Positions 9,101 through 17,614 of a stretch of DNA of 64,000 nt are shown here, piece by piece; position 1 is the first letter of the stretch, and each line of letters begins with the position of its first letter. Source of the stretch: CAISCU01 sp943361925 (GTDB lineage Bacteria; Bacteroidota; Bacteroidia; UKL13-3). The notes beneath the pieces were generated by a model. The model ran no database searches. It was not told the DNA's origin and saw only the letters and a program-made list of their open reading frames with translations. The DNA lies in contig CALRIT020000002.1 of NCBI GenBank assembly GCA_943361925.1, forward strand, positions 248,001 through 312,000, read 5' to 3'. The position numbers and the translations under genes are program-made.

Positions 9101-9363
9101 GGACCAATAAAAGAAAGCAAACGCTTCCTCATGGCAATTGTTCCTGCATCAGTATAAGTTAAACAAAGAATGTTTTCGGGTAAGGTGTCTGTTTCAACAA
9201 GAATGTTTGCAATTCTGGCCGCTAAAATTTGCGTTTTACCTGTTCCCGGGCCTGCTATTACTAAAACCGGGCCATCAATAGCCTGAACAGCTTTTAGTTG
9301 TTGCTGATTTAATTCCTTTAAAATCGAATCAAACTTTTGTTGATATTGTTCTCTGAGCATCAT
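6166..9363 (-). CDS. UvrD/Rep-type helicase fused to an AddB-like Fe-S nuclease
   Basis: A 1065-residue DNA repair enzyme. The superfamily 1 helicase core is complete: Walker A AGPGTGKT (37-44), DEFQDTSGS (Walker B), GDDDQSIYRFQGA (motif III), NNYRSTQTI (motif IV), TAHSSKGLEFDHVFL (motif V) and VALTRARKQL (motif VI). The last 280 residues form a PD-(D/E)XK nuclease with VVDYKTGNYKK as its active-site strand. A cysteine in LHCPLSFYF (near 788) and CGKDDCDWC at 1034-1042 bracket the nuclease, the arrangement of the AddB-type 4Fe-4S nuclease. It probably resects double-strand breaks. No second AddA/RecB-type subunit lies beside it. It is embedded between ispF and a membrane protein gene. Confidence 0.9.
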   Translation of the reverse strand: MMLREQYQQKFDSILKELNQQQLKAVQAIDGPVLVIAGPGTGKTQILAARIANILVETDTLPENILCLTYTDAGTIAMRKRLLSFIGPDSYRVAIHTFHSFCNMVIQENLDVFGFRNLDPVDELEQVQILRAIIDDLPKNHPLKRYTGEEYFESDRMKSLFDVMKREDWKPEYLNQKIEDYCKELEFRDEYIYKRAGTRKDGTKFSKGDLNTDKLNEELRRMEMLKSAANLFDDYNNRLQELKRYDFNDMILWVIKAFQENSGLLASYQERFLYFLVDEFQDTSGSQNELLQKLIQYWDKPNVFAVGDDDQSIYRFQGANVENIVQFQSQFKDHLELIPLENNYRSTQTILDISAQVIKNNKTRILEDKTLSAKGPNALNSTYKPSIWTCHNSLHEASAITDNILQLHQQGVPLKEIAVLYKNHAQSNEIIKYLQKKGLGINTRRRENILQFPVIRKIIQVMRYVDAESRKAHSGETYLFEILHYDEFKIPLLELASISTEIARKNFDNRSTSWRDELKYLATKKQQSLFEPEKDVTSLVKFTQTIESLIREVHNVTVQELIQKIINQCGFLSAALGGADQSWQMEMINTFFGFIKAECSKQTTHQLKSIVTLLNLMVEQEISLPAERVYYSEDGVNFITAHSSKGLEFDHVFLLGVNSQKWDSSKTRNQYKMPDNLFNTTEEEIEEARRLFYVALTRARKQLVISYHQHDLKGKELEPSLFVAEIREAGLADELEVFMQTEDLSNFIAGINEQKEIELPKSLLDSPYIDSLIEKYTLSVTHLNAYLHCPLSFYFNNFIKVPAAKSGALTFGSAVHYALEMLFKKMNENPEKQFHDSSKFLSDFRWYMKKHQDSFVEAAYERRLEYGEQILVKFYEQYINYWNKVTSIEKSYRNVVMKGVPINGKLDKLEFDGNFVNVVDYKTGNYKKALKKFGRPNEEKVQADIAKGKEPSFEDVNGGDYWRQAVFYKLILDYDQTKQWEMRSAEFDFVEPDQIDGHFHKEKVAITPIDLEIVKKQVIEVYSKIKAKEFSKGCGKDDCDWCNFTKDWMKGKELLAAPNTVEEEE

Positions 9364-9431
9364 ATGAGGTGCTCAATTTAAGTCGATTTTAGGAAGCAAA
9401 AAAACTAAGAAGAATAATTTAAAAGAAAGTT

Positions 9432-9905
9432 CTATGATTTTTTTAGCAGAACCGTAGCATATGCAACAATTCCTTCACCTCTTCCAATAAAACCCATTTT
9501 TTCATTGGTTGTAGCTTTCACAGAAACATCATCAATAGAAATCTTACAAATATGTGCAATCGATTCTCTCATTACTTTTGCATGTGGCATAACTTTAGGT
9601 TTTTCACAAACAATACATGTATCAATATTTCCAACAAAATAGCCCTTCTCTTCTATCAATGAAATGCATTTTGCTAAAATTAAACCGCTGTTAATACCTT
9701 CAATACTTTTATCTGTATTTGGAAAATGTTCCCCGATATCACCAAGAGCGAGTGCTCCTAAAACTGCATCTGAAATGGCGTGTAACAAAACATCAGCATC
9801 ACTATGACCCAGAATTCCCTTTTCTGATTCAATCTTAACTCCACCTAAAATAAATGGTCTGTTTTCTGCTAGTTGATGAACATCAAACCCGAAACCTATT
9901 CTCAT
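9432..9905 (-). CDS. ispF: 2-C-methyl-D-erythritol 2,4-cyclodiphosphate synthase
   Basis: A 157-residue IspF, the fifth step of the non-mevalonate isoprenoid pathway. The family signatures are all present: GFGFDVHQL at the N-terminus (metal-binding Asp and His), LGHSDADVLLHAISDA (second metal His), GDIGEHFP, and the C-terminal KATTNEKMGFIGRGEGI. Length is standard. It starts one base after the porV stop codon and so is co-transcribed with porV. I recall this porV-ispF adjacency from other Bacteroidota. Confidence 0.97.
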   Translation of the reverse strand: MRIGFGFDVHQLAENRPFILGGVKIESEKGILGHSDADVLLHAISDAVLGALALGDIGEHFPNTDKSIEGINSGLILAKCISLIEEKGYFVGNIDTCIVCEKPKVMPHAKVMRESIAHICKISIDDVSVKATTNEKMGFIGRGEGIVAYATVLLKKS

Positions 9906-9906
9906 A

Positions 9907-11187
9907 TTATTCGGCTATTTCATCATCGTTTTTCTTTTTCTCATCTTTTGTTTGACTAGCAAAAGCATCAAAATCAAACAAGAAAGAAAAACGTAATGTA
10001 TTATTCAATGGATGGTTTTGTCCGATTGCCACTAAATATGATAAGTCTAATCCAAAAACACTGAATTTAAATCCTGTTCCAAAAGTCAAATACTTTCTAT
10101 TTCCTTTGGTTGGACTTTCATGAAAATAACCTGCTCTTAAAGCAAATTGTTTATCATACCAATACTCTAATCCTGCAGAATAGTTAATTTCTTTTAACTC
10201 TTCTTTTAACCCACCTGGTGCATCATAAAAAGATTGTGTCATACCTTGAATTAAAGGCACATCAGGATCCATTCCTTCTAAAATTACTGTATTTCCATTT
10301 TCAATAACAACTCTTCCTGATGAATCTGTTTTATAAATAGGATTTGTAGGAACCAATAATTTTGTAAAATCAACAGCTAATGCAATGGTATTGTATTGGT
10401 CGATTTCAACCTGACCATAAGTACCTAATCTTAAGTTTACCGGAATAAAGTTTTCGTACTGTTGAGATGTGTATGAAATTTTAGAGCCAATATTTGTTAT
10501 AGCACCACCAAAACCATAATTAACTTTGTAATTTTTTCCTTCTAATTTAACTCTGGTTTTATTAGTATAATAAGCAGTGATATCACCCGCAAATGAATTT
10601 CCAGCACCAACCGGAGTTTGAGATTGATTGAATCCACCAGCTAAATCAGAACGAATATATCTGAATGCAATACCTAATGAAAAATGGTCTGATAGTTTTG
10701 AAGCATAACCCAAATCCAAAGCCAATTCGTTTGGTGTGTAATTACCTGTACTGTTACCAAATTGGTCGGTAAAGTTAATCTGACCTAATGAAAAATACCT
10801 TAAAGAACCTGCAACTGCCGATTGTTCATTTATTTTACCATAAATCGAAAGGTATCCGAGATTAATATCTGGAACCAACTGTTTTAACCAAGGTGTGTAT
10901 GACAAAGCAACAGCTCCATTTCTTTCATTAAAAGGAAATTTCGCCATGTTCCAATGTAAGGCGTTAGGGTCATTTGGAGTAGCAGCACCTAAATCGCCCA
11001 TTCCACCTGCTCTTGAATCTGGAGTAATCATCAAAAATGGAACAGCAGTTGTGATTGTATTCTGCCTACCATCTAATCCTGTACCTGAGCCTCCAACTGT
11101 AACTTGAGCTTCACTATTCTTTACAAAACCCGAAAAAATAAGGGCTGTAAATCCTAACTTAATAATTGAATTCTTCACTTTATTCAT
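9907..11187 (-). CDS. porV: Type IX secretion system outer membrane protein PorV
   Basis: A 426-residue outer membrane beta-barrel of the PorV (LptO) family. A signal peptide ends at NSEAQ. The conserved N-terminal part has AVPFLMITPDSRAGGMGD followed by NALHWNMAKFPF, a strong PorV signature. The C-terminus has a long barrel and an acidic tail (KDEKKKNDDEIAE). PorV shuttles type IX cargo from the translocon to the PorU attachment complex. It follows porU on the same strand with a gap of about 150 bases and is coupled to ispF. Confidence 0.95.
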   Translation of the reverse strand: MNKVKNSIIKLGFTALIFSGFVKNSEAQVTVGGSGTGLDGRQNTITTAVPFLMITPDSRAGGMGDLGAATPNDPNALHWNMAKFPFNERNGAVALSYTPWLKQLVPDINLGYLSIYGKINEQSAVAGSLRYFSLGQINFTDQFGNSTGNYTPNELALDLGYASKLSDHFSLGIAFRYIRSDLAGGFNQSQTPVGAGNSFAGDITAYYTNKTRVKLEGKNYKVNYGFGGAITNIGSKISYTSQQYENFIPVNLRLGTYGQVEIDQYNTIALAVDFTKLLVPTNPIYKTDSSGRVVIENGNTVILEGMDPDVPLIQGMTQSFYDAPGGLKEELKEINYSAGLEYWYDKQFALRAGYFHESPTKGNRKYLTFGTGFKFSVFGLDLSYLVAIGQNHPLNNTLRFSFLFDFDAFASQTKDEKKKNDDEIAE

Positions 11188-11339
11188 ATCTACTAATCAA
11201 CAAAAATAACTTTCCAATTAACTTATCCAATTTTTACCTGTTCCATATTTAGTTTAGCCTTAAAAATAAGTAAACTAAAAATTAGAAAAACCTTAAGAAA
11301 GCCTATAAAACGGCAATCCACAAATTAAATTGCCATCTA

Positions 11340-14300
11340 TTAATTAATTACTACCAATTTCTGGAACTGCTCAATTGGCTTTTGGCCCGCCACCCTGAAT
11401 TTAACTTTGTAAATATAAACTCCATTGGCCAACTTATCTCCATATTCGTCGTTTCCATTCCAACTCAACTCAGAAAAGTGATTTCCTTCTGCATATCCAT
11501 CGTAATCAAGCGTTTTGATTAATTGTCCGTTTACTGTAAAAATTTGAATGCTAACAGAGATATCCTGTCCTGCCTGATTGTGATCGAAATGAAAAACTGT
11601 GCTTCTTGTAAATGGATTTGGATAATTTAATACATGTTGAATAGAAGGTTTTCCAGCTGGTTTGATTTCAAAATCAAGATTTGATTCTGCAGGATTATTA
11701 TAAGCATCATAAGAGCGGAAACGAAGCGTATGTTTTCCAACCGGTAGATTCTTGAATTTATATCGAACCTCGCCACTTTGATAAGAATTAATGGTAGCCT
11801 GGTAATAATCATTCACCACAATTGCTTTGCTGTTTTCATTGTTTAATACCAAAGTTAAATCTCTGCCAATTCCTCTTCCGGTAGTATTGATTCCATTTTC
11901 ATCAAATAATTTGGCAATAAAAGTCGGATTTTCATCTGTTAATCCTCCATTTACAAATTTCTCATCATTCATAAATAATTTCAATTCCGGACCTGTTTTA
12001 TCTGAACCAATTGAATCGGAAGTACCTCCAATAATTAATGAATTTGAATATCCAGATGCATCAGAAACACCATTGCTGGCATAAGCAGAAAATTTTCCAT
12101 AACCGAATTGATAAGAAATATCTTTAGGTACAATAAATGTAAAGCTAAATAAGCCATCATTTACAGAAGCTTTACCTCTGTATAAAACATTGTTCTGCAT
12201 CCTAAATTCCATTGGGTTGCTTTGTTCAGGATTGTTTACCAAAGTTTTGTAGGTTTCTGATTTATCAAATAAAGTTGGGAAAATTTCTCCATCAAAATCA
12301 CTCATCAAAACTCCTTTTTTATCAACCAATTTACCTGAAATTGTAACCTTCTCTAAAGCCTTGATCGTATCATTAAATTGAAGGATTGAAATACCATTTA
12401 TCTCAGTTGGAATTATTTCATTTTTTGGATATGACATCTTCAAAAATGGATCTCCTAAAAAGGTAAAGTTTCTGGTATTTTTATCTAAATAAGAATTCTT
12501 CGTTTTCATTAAAACATCACCCAATCTTGGTGGATTTAATTGCGAAACAGAATCAAGTCCAACATTATCAAAAAATCTTGAATTAAGAATTTCATTTTGA
12601 CCTGAATAAACCAATCGAACAGTGGTAAATAATCCTATTCCACCGCCATTAGGATTCAATAAAACCATTTCTCCCGCTGAAATTCTTGAGGGGTCATCAA
12701 ACCTACTAAATTCGCAGGTTGCAGTAACAAACAATGGCAATTTTGTTTTATTCGACCAAGCATTGATATCTTCAATTCCCATTACCCTTTCTGATGTTAA
12801 GCCAACTTCTCCTCCATGACCTGTATAATTAAAGATAAGACATCCTTTATCAATTGCATTATTCATTGCCTTATTGGCATCAGGATAACGAGCTCCACCT
12901 GCAGTAATCTCTCTAGGATAAGCATCAAGGAAAATTTTCTGAATATTATATTCAGGAAAACGATTTCCAACATTATTCGCTAAACTATTTGACTGGTTTT
13001 GATGTGCATTAAAATCTTCATCATCTGCCATAAATACCATTCTATTTCTCCAATCACCAAATGACGTTTCTTTGGTATATGAAATAAACTTGTCTACCAT
13101 TTCAGCAGCTTCTGATGCACTTGAAACAGGTAACCTTCCCAAACCAATATCCATTAGTTCTCCCGGATCACCATCCCTATCCCAGTTACCTTCATTCTCA
13201 TCTAAAAAACAGATATAATCATCGCTGCAATAAGAGGTTGTTGGATCAAAGGATTCAAAACTTTGGAATGCAGGAACAAAATTTGAGTTCACTTTGATTC
13301 TGTATTTATAATCGTATGAAGCCCTGCCGAACAACATTACATCAGATAATTTTACTGAACCTGTTGAAGTTTTTTCGTAGAACATTTTTAAGAAATCTCT
13401 TAAAGCTGTCAGGTCTTGTGAACCTGATGAAAACTCATTATAAATCTGTTGAATATTAATTACATGAATATCTAAACCATCATTTTCTTTATGAAATTTT
13501 GCCAAACGATTTGCCTCTTCAACAAAATCAGGATGAGTTAAAATTAAACCATGAGCCGGGCTTAAAGCATGCAGATTTTGATTAAGTATTTTACCAATAA
13601 TTTTAGGTTGAAGAAAATTACTTCCATCAATTACGGCAAACTCTCTAAGACTATCAGTATTACAAACAATGCTGTAATTATTTTGAGAAAACACACCTTC
13701 AATTTCAAATGGAGCAACAGGATTGGTAATATCCCAAACATTTAAAGTACGGTTTGTATTAATATTAAACTTTGTTTTTGCAGCAGTTGCAATCGACTTT
13801 TTATCTTTAAATACGAAGTTGCCACTTGAATTTTTTAAATTTACACGAGCAACAATTTCGAAAAAATCTAACCAACCAATACTTCCGCTGGCAGGTTTAT
13901 TGTAAGCATAAGAAACATTTAAAGTTTGGTTTGAAACTGTAAATTCAGCAGCAACATAGTTTAATCCGGATGTAAATGGTTTCTCGTAACCACCAATAGT
14001 AATACCCATATTATGTGACAAAACATTGGAACCATTAATTGTAACAGCAAATGTGCTTGGAACAATAGACCTGGAAGTTGCAGAAGACAACATTCTTAAA
14101 GGTTGTGAAGAATTTAAATTTGGTATACTTAGGTTAAAACTTTGGGTTGTAACTCTGTCAAACTCCTCACCCATCCAAACCTTTCCTGATTTAGTTAGAT
14201 TTGATTTCTCGTTTTCATATAAATAAGTATAATCACCTTCAGAAGATTCCTGTGTGAAATTGGATTCTGAGTTAATTTTCGAAATTCTCTTTCCATTTTC

Positions 14301-15125
14301 TGTTGCAACAGTTAGAAAATAATAAGTGGTATCACTGTATAAATTCGATTGATGACTATAGGTTCCGGATTGTTTATTAAAAATCCATTGGTCGATTTGA
14401 GATTCACCATAAAACAAAATATAATCACTTGTATTGAATTTCCCATCCTCTTCACCTTTTACCTGAATTGAAACTTCATTTAAATCATCGTATCTGAAAG
14501 CACTATTGGGCGTAGGAAGCATGCCAGCACCATTACCATAAAATCTAATTTTTCTTGGGTCGATTAAATCCGGATTAATACCCATGTTTTTTAAACCATT
14601 ATAGTCAATTCTATGAATTCCATTTTGTGTTGTTGCGATTTTATACCAATCACCTGAGGCCAAAACCGAATTTGCAGCAGCTTTTTTTAATGAAACTTTC
14701 TTCAATGCCAGTTTGGTATTGATTTGAAGTTTGAAGCTCTGCAAAATCAGCAAATCATTTGCACTTTGTTTAATTGCATCAATTTGAACAATCAATTTTG
14801 ATTTTCCTTTTTCAAAAGCAGGGTAAGTTCTTACTGAAAAATTTGAAGGAAAATTTCCCAAGGAGGCAATACCTGGAAAATCCAATCGTTTAAAATCTTC
14901 AAAAATTAGTTGAGCTGAAAGAAATTCTTCCCCGTTTAGGTCTAAAATTTCTGAAAAAACCGGAACTGATTCCTGATTTTTAAGAAAAATTTCACCTTCA
15001 AAGTGAGGTAAATTCTTAAAATTAGAAGAATTTTTCCAATTTATTTTCCTTTCAACTAAAATTTCTTTTGCCTCCAAAAAGTGAGAAAAAAGAAAAAAAA
15101 GCGACGAAAAAAGAAAAAATTTCAT
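11340..15125 (-). CDS. porU: Type IX secretion system sortase PorU
   Basis: About 1261 residues, the gingipain-family (C25) sortase that removes the C-terminal signal of type IX cargo and attaches it to the cell surface. The catalytic His is in NYTGHGGEVGLTSER and the Cys in LFVTATCEFSRFDDP. The C-terminus carries its own type A sorting domain (YPNPFTRSTVF, NGQLIKTLDYDG, ANGVYIYKVKF). The ATG at 15125 gives a classic signal peptide (MKFFLFSSLFFLFSHFLEA); an in-frame ATG at 15158 would add eleven residues. It is transcribed away from the porP pair. Confidence 0.93.
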   Translation of the reverse strand: MKFFLFSSLFFLFSHFLEAKEILVERKINWKNSSNFKNLPHFEGEIFLKNQESVPVFSEILDLNGEEFLSAQLIFEDFKRLDFPGIASLGNFPSNFSVRTYPAFEKGKSKLIVQIDAIKQSANDLLILQSFKLQINTKLALKKVSLKKAAANSVLASGDWYKIATTQNGIHRIDYNGLKNMGINPDLIDPRKIRFYGNGAGMLPTPNSAFRYDDLNEVSIQVKGEEDGKFNTSDYILFYGESQIDQWIFNKQSGTYSHQSNLYSDTTYYFLTVATENGKRISKINSESNFTQESSEGDYTYLYENEKSNLTKSGKVWMGEEFDRVTTQSFNLSIPNLNSSQPLRMLSSATSRSIVPSTFAVTINGSNVLSHNMGITIGGYEKPFTSGLNYVAAEFTVSNQTLNVSYAYNKPASGSIGWLDFFEIVARVNLKNSSGNFVFKDKKSIATAAKTKFNINTNRTLNVWDITNPVAPFEIEGVFSQNNYSIVCNTDSLREFAVIDGSNFLQPKIIGKILNQNLHALSPAHGLILTHPDFVEEANRLAKFHKENDGLDIHVINIQQIYNEFSSGSQDLTALRDFLKMFYEKTSTGSVKLSDVMLFGRASYDYKYRIKVNSNFVPAFQSFESFDPTTSYCSDDYICFLDENEGNWDRDGDPGELMDIGLGRLPVSSASEAAEMVDKFISYTKETSFGDWRNRMVFMADDEDFNAHQNQSNSLANNVGNRFPEYNIQKIFLDAYPREITAGGARYPDANKAMNNAIDKGCLIFNYTGHGGEVGLTSERVMGIEDINAWSNKTKLPLFVTATCEFSRFDDPSRISAGEMVLLNPNGGGIGLFTTVRLVYSGQNEILNSRFFDNVGLDSVSQLNPPRLGDVLMKTKNSYLDKNTRNFTFLGDPFLKMSYPKNEIIPTEINGISILQFNDTIKALEKVTISGKLVDKKGVLMSDFDGEIFPTLFDKSETYKTLVNNPEQSNPMEFRMQNNVLYRGKASVNDGLFSFTFIVPKDISYQFGYGKFSAYASNGVSDASGYSNSLIIGGTSDSIGSDKTGPELKLFMNDEKFVNGGLTDENPTFIAKLFDENGINTTGRGIGRDLTLVLNNENSKAIVVNDYYQATINSYQSGEVRYKFKNLPVGKHTLRFRSYDAYNNPAESNLDFEIKPAGKPSIQHVLNYPNPFTRSTVFHFDHNQAGQDISVSIQIFTVNGQLIKTLDYDGYAEGNHFSELSWNGNDEYGDKLANGVYIYKVKFRVAGQKPIEQFQKLVVIN

Positions 15126-15205
15126 CTTTTTTGGGCTTAAATACTCAAAATATTGCATGTTAGAATTTAAAATACTTATTATTGAAAATTAGTAAACTTG
15201 ACTTA

Positions 15206-15242
15206 AAACGATAACAAAGAAAAACAAATTGTGTTATCGTTT
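15206..15242. promoter_or_regulatory. Inverted repeat between porU and porP
   Basis: Perfect 11-bp arms AAACGATAACA (15206-15216) and TGTTATCGTTT (15232-15242) with a 15-base spacer. The right arm overlaps the TTTG -33 element of the porP promoter (15240-15243). The left arm lies about 80 bases upstream of the porU start. It may be an operator for one or both divergent genes. Confidence 0.5.
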
Positions 15243-15272
15243 GAAACATTGTTTACAGAAACCCTATAATTG
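15240..15272 (+). promoter_or_regulatory. Promoter of the first porP/sprF-like gene
   Basis: TTTG at 15240-15243 and TATAATTG at 15265-15272 (one mismatch to TAnnTTTG) with 21 nt between. The predicted start of transcription is near 15278. That excludes the TTG codon at 15278 as translation start and supports the ATG at 15311. Confidence 0.5.
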
Positions 15273-15310
15273 CAAACTTGTTTTTTAAACTAGGATCGAA
15301 AATTAACATA

Positions 15311-16339
15311 ATGACCTTTTATCAAGCGTGGCATAAAAAGGCCTACTTATTTCTGCTAATTTTAATCACCATTTGTGGTGAATATGCCTCTGCGCAGGAT
15401 CCTCAATTCTCACAGTTTTACGCAAATCCTATATACACAAACCCAGCATTTGCAGGAACTCAGACAGTTGGAAGAATTGTAACCAATGTTAGACAACAAT
15501 GGCCGGGAATTCCAGGATCATTCAGAACTGGTACATTTAGTTACGATGAACATTTTGATGCTATTAATGGGGGATTTGGAGTTCAGGCAACGTTTGACGA
15601 ACAAGGTGTTGGTACATTAAGGACCCTTGGGGTAAACGTAATGTATTCATACCAAATCCCAGTTACGAGGAAATTTACAATGAGAGCAGCTGTGCAAGCG
15701 GGTTTCATTCAAAAATCAGTTGATTTCTCAAAACTTACCTGGTATGATCAGATTGTTTTAGGAAATGGATTTATCAATCCTCCAAGTGAATCAGTATACA
15801 TGTCTGGGGGAGATTTAAACCCTTCAATTTTCATAACAAACTTTGCAGCAGGTATTTCAGGTTATTCTAAAAACTTCTATTTTGGCTTAGCTGCTCATAA
15901 TCTTTTTGAACCAACTCAGGATTTTTTCTCTACAGGAGATGTAGAAAATCCTAATTCCATTCCAAGAAGATTTACTGGAAATATGGGCTTGGTTATTCCT
16001 GTGGTTGAAAGCAGAAATCCGAAATATAGAGCGAATATTTATCCAAATGTTATTGTAAAATCACAAAGACAATTTCAACAATTGAATTTGGGTATGTATG
16101 CAAGTAGAGGTTCATTTTTAGCCGGATTGTACTACAGAGCAAATGCTGTTAACTCTGACGCATTTATTATTTTATTGGGTATCAGAACTCCTAAAGTAAG
16201 AATCGGATATTCATACGATGCTACAGTTAGTGAGGCCAGACCGGGTGCTGCTAACTCTCACGAAGTTTCATTATCTTTTGAATTACACAAAAGAACTCCT
16301 AAAAGAACTGTTAGGGCTATGCGTTGTCCTGAATTTTAA
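15311..16339 (+). CDS. PorP/SprF family type IX secretion membrane protein
   Basis: A 342-residue outer membrane protein of the PorP/SprF family. A signal peptide ends at YASAQ, followed directly by the family hallmark DPQFSQFYANPIYTNPAFAGT. The C-terminus has RIGYSYDAT and HEVSLSFEL, then a short tail ending MRCPEF. Family members serve as outer membrane partners or anchors for specific type IX cargo (SprF for the adhesin SprB; PorP with PorE in the core machine). A paralogue with the same tail follows. Which role this copy plays cannot be told. Confidence 0.9.
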   Translation: MTFYQAWHKKAYLFLLILITICGEYASAQDPQFSQFYANPIYTNPAFAGTQTVGRIVTNVRQQWPGIPGSFRTGTFSYDEHFDAINGGFGVQATFDEQGVGTLRTLGVNVMYSYQIPVTRKFTMRAAVQAGFIQKSVDFSKLTWYDQIVLGNGFINPPSESVYMSGGDLNPSIFITNFAAGISGYSKNFYFGLAAHNLFEPTQDFFSTGDVENPNSIPRRFTGNMGLVIPVVESRNPKYRANIYPNVIVKSQRQFQQLNLGMYASRGSFLAGLYYRANAVNSDAFIILLGIRTPKVRIGYSYDATVSEARPGAANSHEVSLSFELHKRTPKRTVRAMRCPEF

Positions 16340-16477
16340 GAGGAAATTAATTTTCCTTACGTCGATTTTACATAAATAATAAAAAGATTTTCTAAATTGC
16401 AGATTCTAAATATTCAATTGAATTTATTCTCTTAAAAAAATAAGAAAAATTAATTCACGTTGGAATTTATATTTAGC

Positions 16478-17479
16478 ATGATCCAAATGAGAAAAATATT
16501 ATTTGTATGTCTGACTTTAAGCTTGTTGCTTCCTGAACTGAAAGCACAAGATCCTCAACTTAGTCAATACTATGCCGCCTCTTTGTATACCAATCCGGCA
16601 ATGGCTGGAGCAAGTAGAAATCTTCGCCTGGCAATTTCAGGTAGAAGTCAGTATACCGGCTTACAAAACAACTATAGAACAGGAGTTGCAGCATTTGACG
16701 CCTACATCGGTGGAGTAAATAGTGGAATTGGTTTAATCAGTTCGCATGATATTTCCGGAGATGGATTTTTAACAAGCACTTCTGCATCTGCAATCTATTC
16801 TTACAATGCACAGTTAAACAGAGATTGGGGATTTAATGCAGCTCTTCAAGGTGGAATCGTTCAAAAAACCTTCGATTTCAACAAATTTACATTCGGTGAT
16901 ATGATTGATCCTGTTTTGGGTCCGATTCTAAAAACTCAGGAAACAATCCCAATGGAAACCAGAACCATCCCTAATTTTGGTTTTGGAACATTAATATTTA
17001 GTAACAGATTATTTGCAGGTGCTGCAATTCATAATTTACTTGAACCAAATCAATCTTTTTTCTACCAAAATGCAGATTCATCAGCTTTAAGATTGCCTAG
17101 AAGATATACAGTTCATGGAGGTTTTAATATTTATTTGAATAAAACCAGGTATGAAGAAGACAGAATTATTTTGTCTCCAAACTTACTTTTCATGCAACAA
17201 AGGAATTTTTACCAAGTGAATGTTGGATTTTATGTAAAACAAAAAGCATTGACACTTGGAACTTGGTTTCGTCAAACTTCCAAAAATGCTGATGCTGCAA
17301 TTTTCATGATTGGAATGCGTTTTACTAATTTTAAAATTGGTTACAGTTATGATGCTGTAATATCTAAGGCATCTACAGCAGCAGTAGGCTCTCACGAAAT
17401 TTCGATGGTATTCGAATTTAAACCTGATACCGGCGGAAGAAGAAGAAGCAGTAAGGCTTTAAGATGCCCAGATTTATAA
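16478..17479 (+). CDS. PorP/SprF family protein, second copy
   Basis: About 333 residues, paralogous to the preceding gene. It has a signal peptide ending LKAQ, then DPQLSQYYAASLYTNPAMAG, and RNFYQVNVGFYVKQKALTLG in the barrel. The C-terminus has KIGYSYDAVISK and ends LRCPDL. I use the ATG at 16478; another in-frame ATG at 16487 is equally good, and a TTG at 16460 is unlikely. Sharing the LRCPxx/MRCPxx tail with its neighbour points to a tandem duplication. The 140-base gap and common direction suggest one transcription unit. Confidence 0.9.
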   Translation: MIQMRKILFVCLTLSLLLPELKAQDPQLSQYYAASLYTNPAMAGASRNLRLAISGRSQYTGLQNNYRTGVAAFDAYIGGVNSGIGLISSHDISGDGFLTSTSASAIYSYNAQLNRDWGFNAALQGGIVQKTFDFNKFTFGDMIDPVLGPILKTQETIPMETRTIPNFGFGTLIFSNRLFAGAAIHNLLEPNQSFFYQNADSSALRLPRRYTVHGGFNIYLNKTRYEEDRIILSPNLLFMQQRNFYQVNVGFYVKQKALTLGTWFRQTSKNADAAIFMIGMRFTNFKIGYSYDAVISKASTAAVGSHEISMVFEFKPDTGGRRRSSKALRCPDL

Positions 17480-17515
17480 AATTTTACACTCAGACTTTTT
17501 TTAATAAAAATCCGT

Positions 17516-17523
17516 TATATTTG
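17516..17523 (+). promoter_or_regulatory. -7 element of gldJ
   Basis: A perfect TATATTTG (TAnnTTTG) at 17516-17523. The -33 region holds only a T run without the usual TTG. If used, it gives a leader of about 85 nt before the gldJ ATG at 17615. Confidence 0.4.
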
Positions 17524-17614
17524 AAAATTCCAAATTTCCCGTTTTCCACAATCTTTTAAAGATTACTGTAAAATGAGTCATTTAGAAAACAACTAAAAAA
17601 CAATTGATACTCAA

